In this document: one piece after another, positions 1 through 13,100 of the stretch
Numbering within the stretch: position 1 is the stretch's first letter
Layout: every line of letters begins with the position of its first letter
NCBI GenBank assembly: GCA_001632425.1
Contig: KV425566.1
Location: 186,001 to 250,000, forward strand
DNA from: Neolentinus lepideus HHB14362 ss-1
Lineage: Eukaryota > Basidiomycota > Agaricomycetes > Gloeophyllales > Gloeophyllaceae
DNA: 64,000 nt
Direction of reading: 5' to 3'
Notes under the pieces: generated by a model
The model's database searches: none
What the model saw: the letters and a program-made list of their open reading frames with translations, nothing else
What the model was told of the DNA's origin: nothing
Position numbers and translations under genes: made by a program

Positions 1-998
1 CTACCAGAGCCAGACGTACGTAGTGGGAGGATACACCGAGTATTTATCCACGATACGGAGGTGCTACGAATGGGCAGCGGTCAGCTCATCAAGGTTTAGC
101 GCCAACAATACGATTACGGACAGATACGAGAGGTTCACTCTCAAGGGGAACGAGATATGCCGCGAGAGCTCGTGAGCAGGTATTTAATCCTCCTGCCATC
201 AAATTAGACGTCGGAGCACGTGTGAGACCCACAGCCTTAAACATAAGCTCCGATCGTGAGGATACGAACCAAGGATGATCGCGCTGGGTTTGCCAAGGGT
301 CGCCGACATAGGAGTGGTTCGATCGGTGGGCGATTTAAGAGAACTGTTTTCGTAGAAACGATCGACAAGGCACGAATGTCAGGTCTAGTTCTCCCGGGAT
401 TAAGGCGAGCTCGGCGTAGAAATTCAAAGGACGAGCCCAGGAAGTGAAAAGGAAATCGAAAAATGTTCGTGAAGAGTCGTGCTGGGGTCGTATATGTCGC
501 GTCTCGATGGGTGCGCTGGCAACAAAAGGGCAGCGGTGGTCGCCCCGCCAAACGCGATCAGTAACCTTCCTCACCAGGGAAATGCCGCAACCTGAACTTT
601 GTTTCCAAGCGAACCTCGCATCGGCCACCGGTCACTCTGACAGCCCGAAACCGGTTTCATTCTCTCCACAACGCAACTTGCAATTGCGTTTGCATCAAAA
701 CTCATCACTGCTGATCCTTTAGGATCGGCATTGATTGCAGTATTTTGAGTTTACTTTAGGAAGTTGGCGAAACATCAGTTTAACTTCCAGCGCCCCTTAT
801 GGTAGGACTATCACTGGCTTGTCTCGGAATCTGAAAGTGCATCGGGACCGAAGCCCTCGAAATCAAGGTGATTGCCTTATCCTTGTGCCGTTGTGGGTCC
901 TGCGAAATTTGACTTCGACATTGTACGACAAAATAGAAACGCGAGCACCCACAGTTCCCACAGTGGAACAAATTCAATAGCAGTCTCGCTCTGACCTC
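1..998. other. Intergenic stretch, no gene recognised
   Basis: Several short open frames cross this stretch on both strands, but none starts with ATG in a convincing context, carries a recognisable motif or connects through plausible introns. It may include the promoter of the SRR1-like gene that starts at 999 and the end of a gene lying to the left of the window. Confidence 0.5.
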
Positions 999-2055
999 AT
1001 GTCCAGCACGGTCGAGTACGGTTCTTTCCAATACGTCCAATCGTCTTCTCGGAGAAAGCGTAAAGGCAAAACCACTCAACAGCATCGTCCTGCCGAGCGT
1101 CTACTGCAGCAGTGCTTGCAGGAGCTTAGAGATGGGAACTGGGTCCGCGAGTGTAAACGTCCGTCACACCTGCTATTAAAATCCCATTTCTGATAGTCAC
1201 AGTGCTCTAGAACTCGTGCGAGACGCATTCTCGCAAGTGGGATGGACTCGCATCGAATCAGTCCAGATATTGTGTCTCGGCCTCGGCAGCCCTAGCTCTT
1301 CTCAAAATGCCGCGGCGCAACTGGCTTTTCTCTTGGACTTGTGTGATGATTTGAGCATCGTAAGTCACCAGGAGAGAAGACATGGATAATCTAATTTAAC
1401 GATCATGCCACTTTTCCATTTTCGCAGCCATATGCGAGGATCAGCACATATGATCCTGTATTCTCCGAGCAAGACATCGGGCTTCTGAATGGATTACAGA
1501 TCCGATCTTTAACCGAAAACTTGGTTTGTGAATGTCAAACTTCCATCACTTTCGTCAATCTGAGAGCTTATCTGTAGAACGGGAAACATGAAATCGACGC
1601 ACCTACAATCGTTTTCATGCCACATTGCGATGTCAAACTGTATGAGACCATCCTCGCTGCCAACTGGACCAAGAAGAGCTTGCGAAATGTACTATTCATA
1701 TGCAATCAGTTTGGTCAGTACGAAATAACGTGAGCAGAATGCCCATGACAGTCGCTAGCTGACCCTGGCGGTTCGATACAGCATCCCTCAGCGTACGTTC
1801 AAAACGGAGTATCCGCGTTTGTTACGCTACAGTAAGGATCTCATTTTATTAGAGCACGAATAATCCTAAGCATCGCCTGTCGTAGAGTCGCACAGCGAAT
1901 CGATACTGCTGCCGGAGTGCGACACGCATAGAAACGCCTTCATCAGCGTTGCGGTCCAGTTTATTTCATCTCAGCGATTATGTTTCTTAACCCAGGACAC
2001 GGAGTTCTGGAACGCCTCGCCTCCCGATGAGCATTCACCGCGTGAGGCTTCATAG
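999..2055 (+). CDS. SRR1-like domain protein
   Basis: This gene is spliced from about five or six exons. Exon 1 (from the ATG at 999) encodes a basic, polar N-terminus with RRKRKGK. The following exons carry the SRR1 domain: an ILCLGLGSPSSS segment with QLAFLLDL just after it, then TYDPVF, and after a further intron PTIVFMPHCDVKLYE with an NW close behind. This order (LGxGS, YDP, mPHC) is typical of SRR1/Ber1 proteins. The family is named for plant SRR1, linked to light and clock responses, and for yeast Ber1, linked to microtubule stability. Its biochemical function is not known. Introns with GTAAGT..TTCGCAG (about 1359-1427) and GTTTGT..CTGTAG are clear. The last exon ends at the TAG at 2053-2055. 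The next gene lies tail to tail, 105 bp away. The first intron border is uncertain. Confidence 0.75.
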
Positions 2056-2160
2056 CATTAGGTATGTATTTCAAAATTTGTCATGCAATTCCGTGGCCGC
2101 GGTTTGATATTATTCATTTCATCTTAAGACGTCCTATACTACGGTCGCTTTGCTTATACA

Positions 2161-3407
2161 CTATGAAGTAGGCTTCTCGGATGGAAGTTCCTCTATTCGG
2201 ACAGATTTGCCCTCTTCTGAGCACCGAGCGAGGTAGCGATAGACCGAAGAGAAGTCTTTCCTTATTAACTGCGGGTCTTCAGCCAATACATGGGCATAGA
2301 GCTTCTCCGCCGCTCCACCTAACGGCACGGGACTTCCCATAGTCTTGGCAACGTTAGTGGCCAAACCCATGTCCTAATAAAATACATCGTTAATAGGTGT
2401 GTCTCAGAACGAGGGTTATTTGAGTGTACACCTTCAACATGAGGGCTGTGGCAAAGCCGCCCTCATAATCCCTCTCGCAAGGTGGCGACTTATTATTAAG
2501 GGCACGCGGCACTGGATTGTTCACGGATGATGACCAGCAGGCTCCAGTGGAGCTATTAATCACAGCAGCGAGGACTGCAGGGTCGAGGCCTAGTTTTTGG
2601 CCTAGCAGCATCCCTTCCGCAACCACAATCTGCTGCACCCCGAGAACGAGGTTGTTGCATATCTTAGCACCCAGACCGGCTCCTGATCCACCACAGTGGA
2701 TTATCCGGTTGCCCATAAGCTCGAGTAGTGGACGAGAATGACCGAAGGCGGTTGATGTGCCTCCCACTAGGAAGGAGAGTGTTCCCGCTTTCGCACCGGG
2801 GACACCTTATCGTGGCTGTGCAATAAGGATATCACGTATACTTCGGAGATAGTTATCATACATACCACCAGATACCGGTGCGTCTACCATATCTGCTCCC
2901 GTCTCGATCACGTCCTCCGCCACACTTCGAGCTGCCTCTACATCCAGTGTTGTGGAGTCCATCAGTAACGTTCCGTCCGCGGAGGGCAGAGATTTCAGAG
3001 TTGGTATAATTCCTTTATGTTGTCGGTACACGGTCTCAACTTGTGGGGTGGATGGTAACATGGTTATAACTGTCTGTGATGATAGCACTACACTGAGATG
3101 CACAGGTGCTTTAGAAATCACTAATTCACAGTCCTCGAAAGGTTGCCACGTACTCTTGTGGGGACTCGACAATTTCAAGATTTGCACCCGGAAATTGATG
3201 GTAGAACTTCTCTTTGAAAGACTTGGCCGCGTCTGAGACAGCATCACATACGACGAAGTGCGAATCTACGGCCTCCGTGAATCGCTTCGAAAATAGATTG
3301 TAGGCCATTTCTGAGCCCATTCTTCCAAGTCCAATAAAACCAATGCTCTTCGTCCTAAGTGCTGGGCTCCTGACTGCAGCATTCATTCGTGCAACAGACA
3401 TCCTCAT
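2161..3407 (-). CDS. HIBADH: 3-hydroxyisobutyrate dehydrogenase, mitochondrial type
   Basis: The protein oxidises 3-hydroxyisobutyrate to methylmalonate semialdehyde with NAD+ in valine breakdown, normally in mitochondria. Four exons are visible. Exon 1 carries an Arg-rich, acid-poor start (ATG at 3407 or 3401) followed by the Rossmann motif IGFIGLGRMG. Exon 2 has VITMLPSTPQV and the substrate-binding signature DAPVSGG. Exon 3 continues with AKAGTLSFLVGG and the catalytic-lysine segment GAGLGAKICNN. Exon 4 gives DMGLATNVAKTMGSPVPLG. Intron 2806-2865 (GTATGT..ATAAG) interrupts the DAPVSGG motif, and intron 2374-2431 (GTGTAC..TTAG) precedes DMGLA. The order and total length fit a complete enzyme of the family. 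The N-terminus looks like a mitochondrial presequence, which is inference. Confidence 0.9.
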
Positions 3408-4282
3408 CCTTTCCAGGTGCCGGAGGATGCGGGGTAGCGTGCGGGGTTTCAGGCACAACACCGGCTTGTATCCGTGGTATATTTACCCTTATTATCATAG
3501 TTTCCCTTTTCGTAGTTACCTTGCTGTACTAAATATTTCCACTTCGTACCTTGGATACCGTATGACTCGACTAGATATTCTACATCATCGAGGGGTATTT
3601 ACCAGAGTATATAGTTAACCTTGTCATACTATGTAGATCTCCTTGTTACTGAGAGCGAATCCGATCCCACGCACGTGGCTCTCCCACGATTGTCAATCAC
3701 GAGTGCATCTAAGCATTTAAGACGCGGAGACTGCACTTGCAAGGTGGAATGGCTCGGATCCTCCTAGGGGCGGCACTCGGTCGCCCACTAGGGTCCGCTA
3801 TCCCGTCTGTTTTCCGATGTCTGCTGGACTAATGTTATGACTCGTAATGGACATACCTTGTCTTGCATAGTCTTAGCCAATGAGACTCGAATTAGGCACA
3901 CATCGAACATCAACGGAACAACGGAACTAAACGTGCGTTAGGAAACCCTTGGCCAGATTTGTAGCTCTCCGGAGGTTAATCAAAACATAAATCTTGAAAT
4001 CCATCACGACAAAAATCGGCCGACCAACGCACACGTTTGCGTGATTGGAAATTGTGGCCTAGTGGGTACCCGCACCAGTGCTTTGACATGATGAGTGCCG
4101 CAGGCAGGCTAAGAATTCTGGAACCACCTTCAATGCCCCTCGGTGTCCATTACCAATCTCACTTCCCGGAAGGTAAATGAGTCAAGAAGAGTCATGCTGC
4201 CGCTCAAACCGTCGCTCAAGTAGTTGACTGGTAATCCGAGTGACTCTGCGTCGTGCAGAGCCTCGCTCGACCTCGAATCACA
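3408..4282. other. Divergent intergenic region
   Basis: This is the 5' region shared by the dehydrogenase (reading left) and the arrestin-like gene (reading right). I see no RNA gene, repeat or further coding sequence. Confidence 0.5.
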
Positions 4283-5789
4283 ATGGATTTGATCCCTCTA
4301 CCTGCTTACTCTGAATTAACATACCTTCCCTCGGCTCCACCTTATTCAGAGGCAGGTGACGCGCCTTCGACATCGGGCTCAGGACGCGGCCATACTTTGG
4401 CGCAAGACGGCAATGTTTTCGCGAACGACGACTTCACGTTCGACTATGATCTCTTCCACGTTCGTCTTAACCGTTCGCGCTGGCGGCTAAGCGCACCAGC
4501 ATACGGTTTCAACGGTACTGTCGAAGGAGTTGTGCGATTAGAACCACGAATGACTCACGCAGTGAAGATCATAGCTACGGTACGTCCCTATCCCGAGTCA
4601 CGTAAAGATGTCCGGAGTAACATTCAATTGTGTAGCTTAAAGGCAAAATTAAAATCAGCGCCATGGAGAGAGGCGTCACGACCGGCGCCATCATTGCCTG
4701 TATTCTGTCGAAAGAGGCAGTTTTGTGGTCGTTATCTACTCACTCCGGATCACCATACGGCAGAGATCTTGCATTCTCAATACCTATACCGACATACATT
4801 AACGGCGGCACTTCACCTCTTCCACCGACCGCTAGATTGTTGCATCCGGGAGTGTCATGCGAAATAGCATACTCGCTCAACGTTCGAGTCAGCCGTAAGG
4901 GATTTCGGTTTCACAAAACGTAGGCAAATCTTGCGAGCAGCCTATAGGCGATCCTTAACATCTTATAACCTGATAGGCTCAAGATTCCGATCGTCTATCT
5001 GCCCAAGTCACGACCCAGCTTCCGTCCCCTATCAGAAATCCCGTCGCCGTCATATTCCAGTGATGTCATGGATCGAATAGTGCGGTTCAACGTCTCACCT
5101 TCTTGGCCTTGTCGCCATGCGTCTGTACCAGAAGAACTGCTACCTTCAGTTATGGTGTGTGAAGTAGCTCTTCCATCAAGATAACTAACTTACCAAGAGG
5201 CAAGATCACACTGCCGTCGCCCTTGTGCTATACCGCAGGCGAAGGCATTCCAATCCTTCTAACCCTGACGTGCCGCCATGCGCCTATGCACAATAAACTA
5301 TTAGTGCCCAATATCCACATCCAATTGATTAGGCAGACGGAGGTATGGCTCAAGGGTGGGAGCAACAGACTTTCTGGCCTTGGAGAGTACGCTAGTCTGC
5401 GAGAGACGTCTCGCGCCAAAGCATCTCTGTGTCACTTAGACGAAGGCGAGGATGGCGTTAGTCAACTTTATTATCGGCTGAAAGCGGGGAAGTGTGGAGG
5501 AGAGTCCTCCTGGGCGGTCTCGAAAGTTGTTAACTCTTCAGTGAGTGATTATAATTAGCTGTGAACGGCTTCCGACACCTGAACTATTTTCCATTAGTAC
5601 TACATCCAAGTGAATATCAAACCGCCGGAGGTCGCATCGAACTACCTGCCCAGCTATCGACGGAATATCGTCGTACAGCTCATGACTGACCACTGGGGTA
5701 CTCAAGATACGGAGATGTTAGCCATGGACGGCCTACCAGTACCAGCACTGGGTTTGGCGCGGGAAGCAAGAGAAATCCTGCTGATATAG
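4283..5789 (+). CDS. Arrestin-like (alpha-arrestin fold) protein
   Basis: The start at 4283 gives MDLIPLPAYSELTYLPSAPP with a PPYS motif near the N-terminus, resembling the PPxY-type adaptor motifs of alpha-arrestins that recruit Rsp5/NEDD4 ubiquitin ligases. The first exon continues as LNRSRWRLSAPAYGFNGTVE, the beginning of an arrestin N-lobe. Later exons supply AVLWSLSTHSGSPYGRDL with FSIPIP, then LPPTARLLHPGVSCEIAYSL, YLPKSRP, and LPSPLCYTAGEGIPILLTL, which looks like the start of the C-lobe. The last exon contains NIKPPEVASNYLPSY and ends at the TAG at 5787-5789. At least four introns are needed. Basidiomycetes carry many such proteins of unknown cargo. Calling it a trafficking adaptor is inference from the fold. 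Confidence 0.75.
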
Positions 5790-6248
5790 CCACCAGGATT
5801 TCCAAAAAAACTCAGTGAAGCTTTTGCTTCGATCACTGAAGCGCGTCACCTACGGAGATGATTGCCACCGCTCCTCCCACGCACAGAATAGGTCGACGGA
5901 GTGCTGTCCTCGGGATACTGGTATTACATCAGCTTGTTGAGATAGTCATATAGAATACTGATCACAATTTCCGAAGTCACTACAAATATGATTATGGTTA
6001 ATGTTATGAGATGCCATGCCCACAATCTAGTACTCTGGACGTCCATGTATTTTGACCGGCCGCCTCGTATATACATTCGTTGCCACATCCACATAATCAC
6101 GCTCCATGTATATACTTTTCGGTGGATCACGTAGAGATCGCCCATCGTATGCGTCTGATCCTAATCCACGTTGCAAGCAGTCATGAATATCTTTCCGAAC
6201 CCAACGGCATAGGTAAATTTCATCGGGAATACGGGCTCCAATTCGCTC
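5790..6248. other. Convergent 3' intergenic region with hairpin
   Basis: This is the gap between the tail of the arrestin-like gene and the tail of paralog A. At about 5812-5838 the strand can fold into a stem (TCAGTGA pairing with TCACTGA, inner arms AGC/GCT around a TTTT loop), just downstream of the arrestin stop codon. Nothing else is seen. Confidence 0.4.
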
Positions 6249-7578
6249 TCAGAGCTCTGGAGCTCCGGTATACTGACCTGGACGGTAAATACCCATTGGA
6301 GGCATAGACTGGGAGTACGCCATCGTTTGGCTCGTGGAGGCGTCGAGGCTTGTGACGGTCGATGGGTAAGTGCTAGGATCAGCGGGATTCTACCAGAAGT
6401 GTCAAAACATACAGTATAGTATGGAACATCAACTGGTGGACAAACTTACATAAACCTTCTGTGTCGACGGCGAAAAAGGAGGTACCGACATGTACTCAGT
6501 TGTCCCTTGGTCCATCGTGCGCTGTTGTTCGAACATCGGGCATGCCGGCGTTTCTTGTGTCCGTCTTCTATGTAGAACGATCCAGGTTAAGCCAACAATC
6601 ACCGCAGCACCTAAAACGGCGCCCACAACACCTCCTACAATGGCCCCCTTGTTCGAGCTGGTACTGCTGGTGGCGCTATTCATACTCGCTAGTGGGGAAG
6701 CATTCAACGTAGCGGATGCAGAGGCAACAACGCTACCTGTCGGCTTCTGAATTGGATTCGTTGATTCAGGAGCTGCTATGGTAACTGTTAGATTTCACAG
6801 CGTCGGATATTTTCATGGAGTGAAAGAAACATGCCGACGTCGGCTTCAGCGGCAGTTCCATTCCAAAAGTCCTCCTATACTGATGGATTAATCCATGTAT
6901 GCGCATTACGCAGAAAGGCTACGCACCGTGACATTCAAGTATGCCCACCCAGGAACCCTGGTACCAGAAGGTATATATTCCGGATAACTATCATCGTATG
7001 AGCCCTGTTTGGCTATATTGTCAGATGAGAAACTGAGTTACTCGGTGTAGATCGTAGAGCAGTTGGTATTCCATGTACTCCAACTAAATAGTGTGTAAAC
7101 GTTGGGAACCAGGCACTTGGACCTTCGCACTCACGCTATGACCGTCCCGTTCTGACAGGCACTGCAGGCGCTCATAAGATTGTACGTCACAGTGTTGCAA
7201 AGACAATCGTTTGCGGAGGCTTGCGTCGGACCATTATACGAATATTTTGCTGGGAGAGCAGGTACGTGGTACGCTGCGGACTTGCACGTCAATAATTCGT
7301 ACTTTAGAGCACCAAGGTGAAATGGCTCGCCTCCGCCATCGCACACTCCCTGTAGATAGGACGCCACTAAGCAAGGACTTTGACCAAGGGAATTGCCGGT
7401 CTACAGGATCCGACATGGTTGAGCTCCGTCAGCGAACGCGAAATTGCGTAGTGCATACCCAGGTATCGATGGAGCACACACCATCAGACGTCTGCGCGTA
7501 CGTTACGGCGTCCGGTGAGGAGACCAGGAGTAACGAGGCAATCCCTACGACGGTGACAGCTTTATCGCTCATGAACAT
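6249..7578 (-). CDS. Secreted-type single-pass membrane protein, paralog A
   Basis: This is a member of a basidiomycete family of unknown function. The order is: signal peptide (MFMSDKAVTVVGIASLLLVS), a cysteine-patterned ectodomain with GQSPCLVASYLQGVC, NDCLCNTVTYNLMSACSACQ and WSTWNTNC, then VPGWAYLNVT, a Ser/Thr-rich stalk, one transmembrane helix (GAIVGGVVGAVLGAAVIVGL) followed by basic HRRR, and a cytosolic tail ending RPGQYTGAPEL. Seven or so exons align one to one with paralog B at 28450-29783, down to the same last four residues (PEL preceded by G-A/V). The start was chosen by alignment with B. Two introns seem to use GC donors (GCGAGC and GCATGT) where B has GT. The function may be wall sensing or adhesion, but that is only inference from the architecture. 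Confidence 0.75.
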
Positions 7579-7670
7579 GTTTGGGTGGGAGATGGTTGGG
7601 CAAAGGAACGGGGGCGAGTATCTTGGGCACGTAGTGTCTAATAAAGTGTCTGTTATTTCGTCAGGAGCAT

Positions 7671-7741
7671 TCACCTTCCGTACTGCCCAGCCTCACGGCA
7701 ATTTGCCGTCCAAACTTCGCAGGATCTTTCCTCGGCGCTCC
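7671..7741 (-). promoter_or_regulatory. Promoter blocks of paralog A shared with paralog B
   Basis: Read on the minus strand, GGAGCGCCGAGGAAAGATCC (7741-7722) and GGCTGGGCAGTACGGAAGG (7692-7674) lie about 95-165 bp before the start codon. Near-identical blocks in the same order precede paralog B. They are either conserved promoter elements or a recent-duplication residue. Confidence 0.5.
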
Positions 7742-10150
7742 GTTATGCGTCTTCAATTGAGACAACAATCACCTGAAGCAGGTACATATAAATAAAAGGG
7801 TATCAACATCAAATGCCTCTGCGATGTTACCAACTGACGGAATCATGCAGGATCGAGTACAGCCTTCCCCTCCTGCGATATCAAGGATATTGCTCAAGAA
7901 CGGGATCACTAGAACCAACATTCCGCCAGTGTCCTCATCAATTGATCATATCACATACTGAGTTGTAGATGAAATTTTGGGTTCGCAACATCAGTCATAG
8001 CCCAGTATATAATGACCTGCTTCTGGACAGTGCCTTCGGGAGCATATGTGCAAACTCGAAGGCGAACTATTGACCGAGCAGGGCCCCACAGTTATGGAAG
8101 CAGCCTTCGCTTTTCTCGCTGTTGAAAAGCAGACTTCCCAGCGGTAGATGCACGCGAGCACTGCATGACCATGCTGCTTTCTGCGATCGCAAACCCGATG
8201 AGATCGCTGCAGTGTTGCGCGTCGCAAAAGGAGCGAAAATCGAAGACTACTTTCAGAACTGTGGGACCTGATGCAATAGTAACGCACGTGTGGCGAAGGG
8301 ACGGGAGACGCAACGATTGCTATTATCTCTTCGGGGATGCGATCCGTGCGAGGTACAATAACATGCCAACTTCAAGATAGCTCGGCGGACAGATCATTGA
8401 CTGAGTGTCACAGTACTTCAGAAGCGATGGGGACATCGACGAGTCGAAGGTATCAGAATACCGCACATCGGGGACCAAATTGTGATCTTTGATTGTTCTC
8501 AGGGAGATTTATGGCGGTGCTCGTTGTCATCTGCGGGACAGTAGTGCCGGTTTTTGGGGGAGGCCTTGTTGACGTGAGAAGTCAATACATTTAATATCCT
8601 GATCTCGTCGATTCGATTAAGCCACTTACGGGTCGCAGGAAGAGGTTTTGAGGTGCCTAAGGGGCGTAAGCAGGATCTAGTTCCATCTCGTTGGCTGCAT
8701 GTAGCTGCAAGACCACCGGGGTACCGGTACGGATCATACATCAACTTTCCCATGTTGTCGCAGCGCGGTCATAAGTAGACCGAAGATCCAAGTCAGAAGA
8801 AGCACAAAGGTCTCTGGAGAATCTGTCGACGGGGTTCGCAAGATCCCGACCTTGTCTGGAGACGGCGAGCCTCGAGACTAGCCGTTCGCAATACATGTCA
8901 TTGTGGCTCATCCCGATATTGGAACGAGGTGCTTGTTGGCGCCAGTGCCAGACAGACTGATGATCTGGTTGGCGATGGTAGATACACGGTGGTGCCTTGC
9001 AGTTTATTGATATAACAATTGGACGAACCAAAGAGAAGCCAACGATTGCTAAGACGCCGCATAGCTCGGAAGCGAATGTGAGAGGGTAGCACAAGCGGAG
9101 TTCGCCCAGTCTGCACAGCAATTAGATCCTTACACTTGCTACGCCCGAAGTGAGATGTGGACACAGCTGCATACATCAAGGGTCAAGTAGACGCAACTTG
9201 AACTTCTAGGATCATATGAGATAGTACTAGCACCGGGACAAGTCATTCGATTTGGAAGAACAAGAAGAAGCCTGAATTGACAATACAGTGGCCAGAGAGT
9301 AGAAGAGAGGCATAAGATCCGCGAGTCGTAAGACGAGGGGGGCAGTAGTGACGAACGAAGCACGACCAAGGACGACAATATGCATCCTGCAATTCTTCGA
9401 TGACAAGCCTCAGCTTGATGAGACGGCAGCATCCGAAGGAGTTTCTTATACACCGATACACCGAGCAGGAGTTCATAGAATTACAATGTATGGAACGGGG
9501 CTAACACGAAATACTTCATGCGCGAACATTGTAGATCATGGAAGAACACACCAATCGTCTCATACAATATTATTCCATTCCTCGATATTCATCAGCAGTA
9601 CAGCGAATACGAGGGTATGTATGGAACCACCGACCCGTCCCCTCACCACCTAAGAAAACGGCGAGACGACATTAGGGTACTGAGACGTCCAAGTGGCTCT
9701 TGACACGGCTTGACACTCTAACGACCACGTCGACAAACCAAGTGGAATGCACGCAGCCATGAGCAACAGGGGAAAAGATAGCCGTGTCGCCGCACTGAAA
9801 AGCAGGAAAAAATGTAAGGGAGCCATTTATATCAATGTATTGCGTGGGAAACACCACGTGTCGACGAGACAGTAGATCTGCTAAGTCGATCTTCCAGTTA
9901 CTATACAGTGTCCGCCTGGTCTCTTTGTATACTAACTGTCTTGCTGTTGTGCGGTTCTGGAAGTCTGTATTCATTAGCAACTCTTAAAGCCATTCTAGAC
10001 CGATTACCAGACTCTTCGGAACCTGAACACGAACGTGAACCGTGCCGACGGAGGATCATCCACGACACACATCCGGATTGCCGCAGTCTTCAAGAGTCAA
10101 ATTCATCCAGCGAGCAATTGTAGTGCGCTAGTTGAAGAGAACGCGTCAAT
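7742..10150. other. 2.4-kb stretch without a recognised gene
   Basis: Short frames occur on both strands (for example 9139-9453 and 9348-9653), but none has domain motifs or spliceable neighbours. The region holds the upstream sequence of paralog A and of the SCYL2-like gene. I see no tRNA or clear repeat. Confidence 0.5.
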
Positions 10151-13100
10151 ATGTTTGCGGCCGCTTCCTCGTTTTTTGCCCGCACAAACATCTCGCAGAA
10201 CTATAACATAGGAACTGCTGCGACGAGTAGTAGGTCAGCAACCCCGACGTCAGGTACTCCAAGTGGACCTTCTTCGTCGCTTCCTGTCGCAGCGGCGCGT
10301 TCGCCTGCCTTCCATGTCGGATTATGGCGCGTCCAGTCCGCGTCGCATAAGGTCACGAATAAGCGTGTTTCAGTATGGAGTTTCGACAAAAGAAGCCCAG
10401 AAATGGAGCGCCTGACGGCAATAGCTAAAGAGCATACCTTGTCGATTCTGAAGGCTGAGGTTTGTCTTTATAGTTGCTGTACCGCGCGACTGTTCACCAG
10501 GCCAGCGTCTCTATACACCTAGGCATCGGCTCTCAGCCGTTTACGACATCCGTGTATACTAGGTACGTCTCATCCTCGTCAAACAACATTATAGACTCGT
10601 GAATGTCTTAATCTAGAAATGGTCGAACCCTTGGAGGAGACTCGAAACGAGTTGATCTTTGCCACGGAGCCTTTAATATCGTCTTTACAACTCTCGATAC
10701 CCGGCTCATCTCGCTCAACCCTAGTAGAGCTCGACGAAGTTGAGGTTAGTAAACGTATAGCCATCCATGCATCACTATTGTCTTACGTCATAGCTAGATT
10801 CAAAAGGGCATTTTACAACTTTGCAAGGGTCTAGCCTTCTTGCATACCTCAGCTCGATTGATCCATACCAATATCAATCCGGAAAGTATCCTCATCAACA
10901 CTTCAGTAGGTACTTTCGCCATCGTCATGCGGACTCTGAGTTAAATATATGTTGCAGGGAGACTGGAAAATATCTGGTCTGGGTCTAACGATACCCTTGC
11001 AAAAGCCAGATGGCTCAGAGACGCGGTGGGAATTCCCGACCTTTGACGGGCGGGCACCGTCTCACGTTCAGCGATCCTTTGATTACATGGGTGAGGACCC
11101 GATCGTCCCCTATTATTATAGGTCCATGGACTGATGAAATGCGGCCAGCTCCTGAATATGCCCTGGATGAATTGCTCGTGACAGAGTCAGATATGTATTC
11201 CTTAGGTTGTCTCATCTACGCCGTGCACTGTAAGGGTAGTCCACCCTTCCGAAATCATGGGAGTCTCAGTGGTTTGCGTGATAATGCGGGAAAACCGCTG
11301 AGCGGTATAGACCGTCTTGATCGCGATCTTCAAGGTTAGAGCCTGTTCTCTAAATTTATAATGTCTGGCTAATGGTGTCATTTGAATTGCCAGCATTGCT
11401 CACGCTACTCCTCACTCGCCACCCGCAGGGCCGTCCCACGCCGACTGACCTTCCAACCCACTCGTTCTTCTCATCTCTACCAATCTCGACTCTTAACTTT
11501 CTAGATCGGTCGAACTTTACTGCAAAGTCGAAGGAAGAGAAGATCTCGTTTATGAAGGGGCTCACGAACGTCCTGGACCGATTCTCGGAAGGTCTGAGAG
11601 TTCGAAAGATCCTCCCCACATTGCTTGAAGAGGTAGTCATTTTTGACTCCGTCGAAAAGATTCGTGGTTGACGACTTGTCAACAGATGAAGGATACACAG
11701 CTGCTTCCATACATCCTACCGAACGTATTCGCAATCTCGGCAACCCTGACACCGACGCAGTTTGCTTCGACGGTGTTGCCTAGCCTAAAACCCTTGTTTG
11801 CGATCAAGGAGCCTCCGCAGAATATGCTGACGCTCTTAGATAATCTAAAAATGCTTCAAAGCAAGACGGAGAAGAGCGTATTTCGTGAACGTAGGTGGAT
11901 GAGTGGTCACGTCTCTACAATACTGTTATTAAATACAAGCTTCAGACGTCCTTCCGCTCGTGTACAACGCGCTCGAATCTGAACATGCCATCGTGCGTCT
12001 GCCGCCCCGTCGTCCCGCTCGACAGTGTCGCTGATGATGTCAAGGTCCAAGAGCGTGCTTTGAACACTGTGCCCGACCTCTGCGAGACTATCGACTATGC
12101 CGAGGTTCAGGGGGTGTTGTTCCCTCGGGTTGCCGTATGTGCCGCTTTTCATCCAATTCGCCGTCATTCACACTTGGCAATCTAGCTGGTCTTCTCAAAG
12201 ACGCGTATTTTATCTGTCAAAGTGGCTACTCTGAATACGTTCTTGAGCATGGTCAAAACCCTAGATCAGGTCAGTATGACCGTTCGGCGTCTCATGCTGT
12301 CGCTCATGTATGCTCGACTCTCAGGCCAGCCTTACTCAGAAATTAGTTCCCCTATTGTCTAAGATTCGGACGAAGGAGCCTGCTGTCATGGTCTGCCGTG
12401 TTTTTCCTGTTTACTCGCCCTGGAGCTAAAGTGGCAGAACAGATGGCTACCTTGGCTATTCAGGAAGCAATGGGTACAAAAGTGGATCATGAGGCGATTG
12501 CTTCGCTCATTCTCCCGCACCTTTTTACCATGTCTATGGGACCCCGTAAGTTTGCAGTCGTCCTTGTAATCGTCCTCCAACTGAAAGAATTGCACCAGTC
12601 CTGAATATTACACAGTTCCAGAGGTTCATGTGCGTCATCCGAAAGTTGACTGATCGTGTCGAGAAAGAGCACAATCAGTTCCTGCGCGATTCACAACGGA
12701 TCGAAGACCATTCAGTTACAGCTGTCAATGGAAATACTTCGGCTAGTACAGGGGCCACCATCGATTTCGAGAGTCTGGTGGGCAAGGCGAATGGCGCTGC
12801 TGTGAAACCCGATACAGTCCTCGATACCTCGTCAGCAGATTGGGGAGATGATGTCTGGGGCAGCCTACTCACCAGTCCTGCTGTGGTTAGGCAAACCTTT
12901 ACCAGTTGTCACTTTATGCTAACGAGCCTCGCAGACCCCCAAATTGCCTGCGCCTGCACCAGTCCCTCAACCTCAAAGTTTCCATGTCCCTCTGCAGGTC
13001 CAGTCCGTACCCTCGTCGCCGAAATTCCAATCGCCACTGGCATCGACCTCATTGAGATCAGGTGCTAGCCACATATCATCGGTATCCTCTCGCGGCCTGG

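Noticed and set aside
11280..11400. Apparent breaks in the SCYL2-like kinase domain
   Set aside because: They are resolved by normal short introns. The missing HRD and DFG residues are expected for this pseudokinase family, so neither decay nor novelty is claimed.
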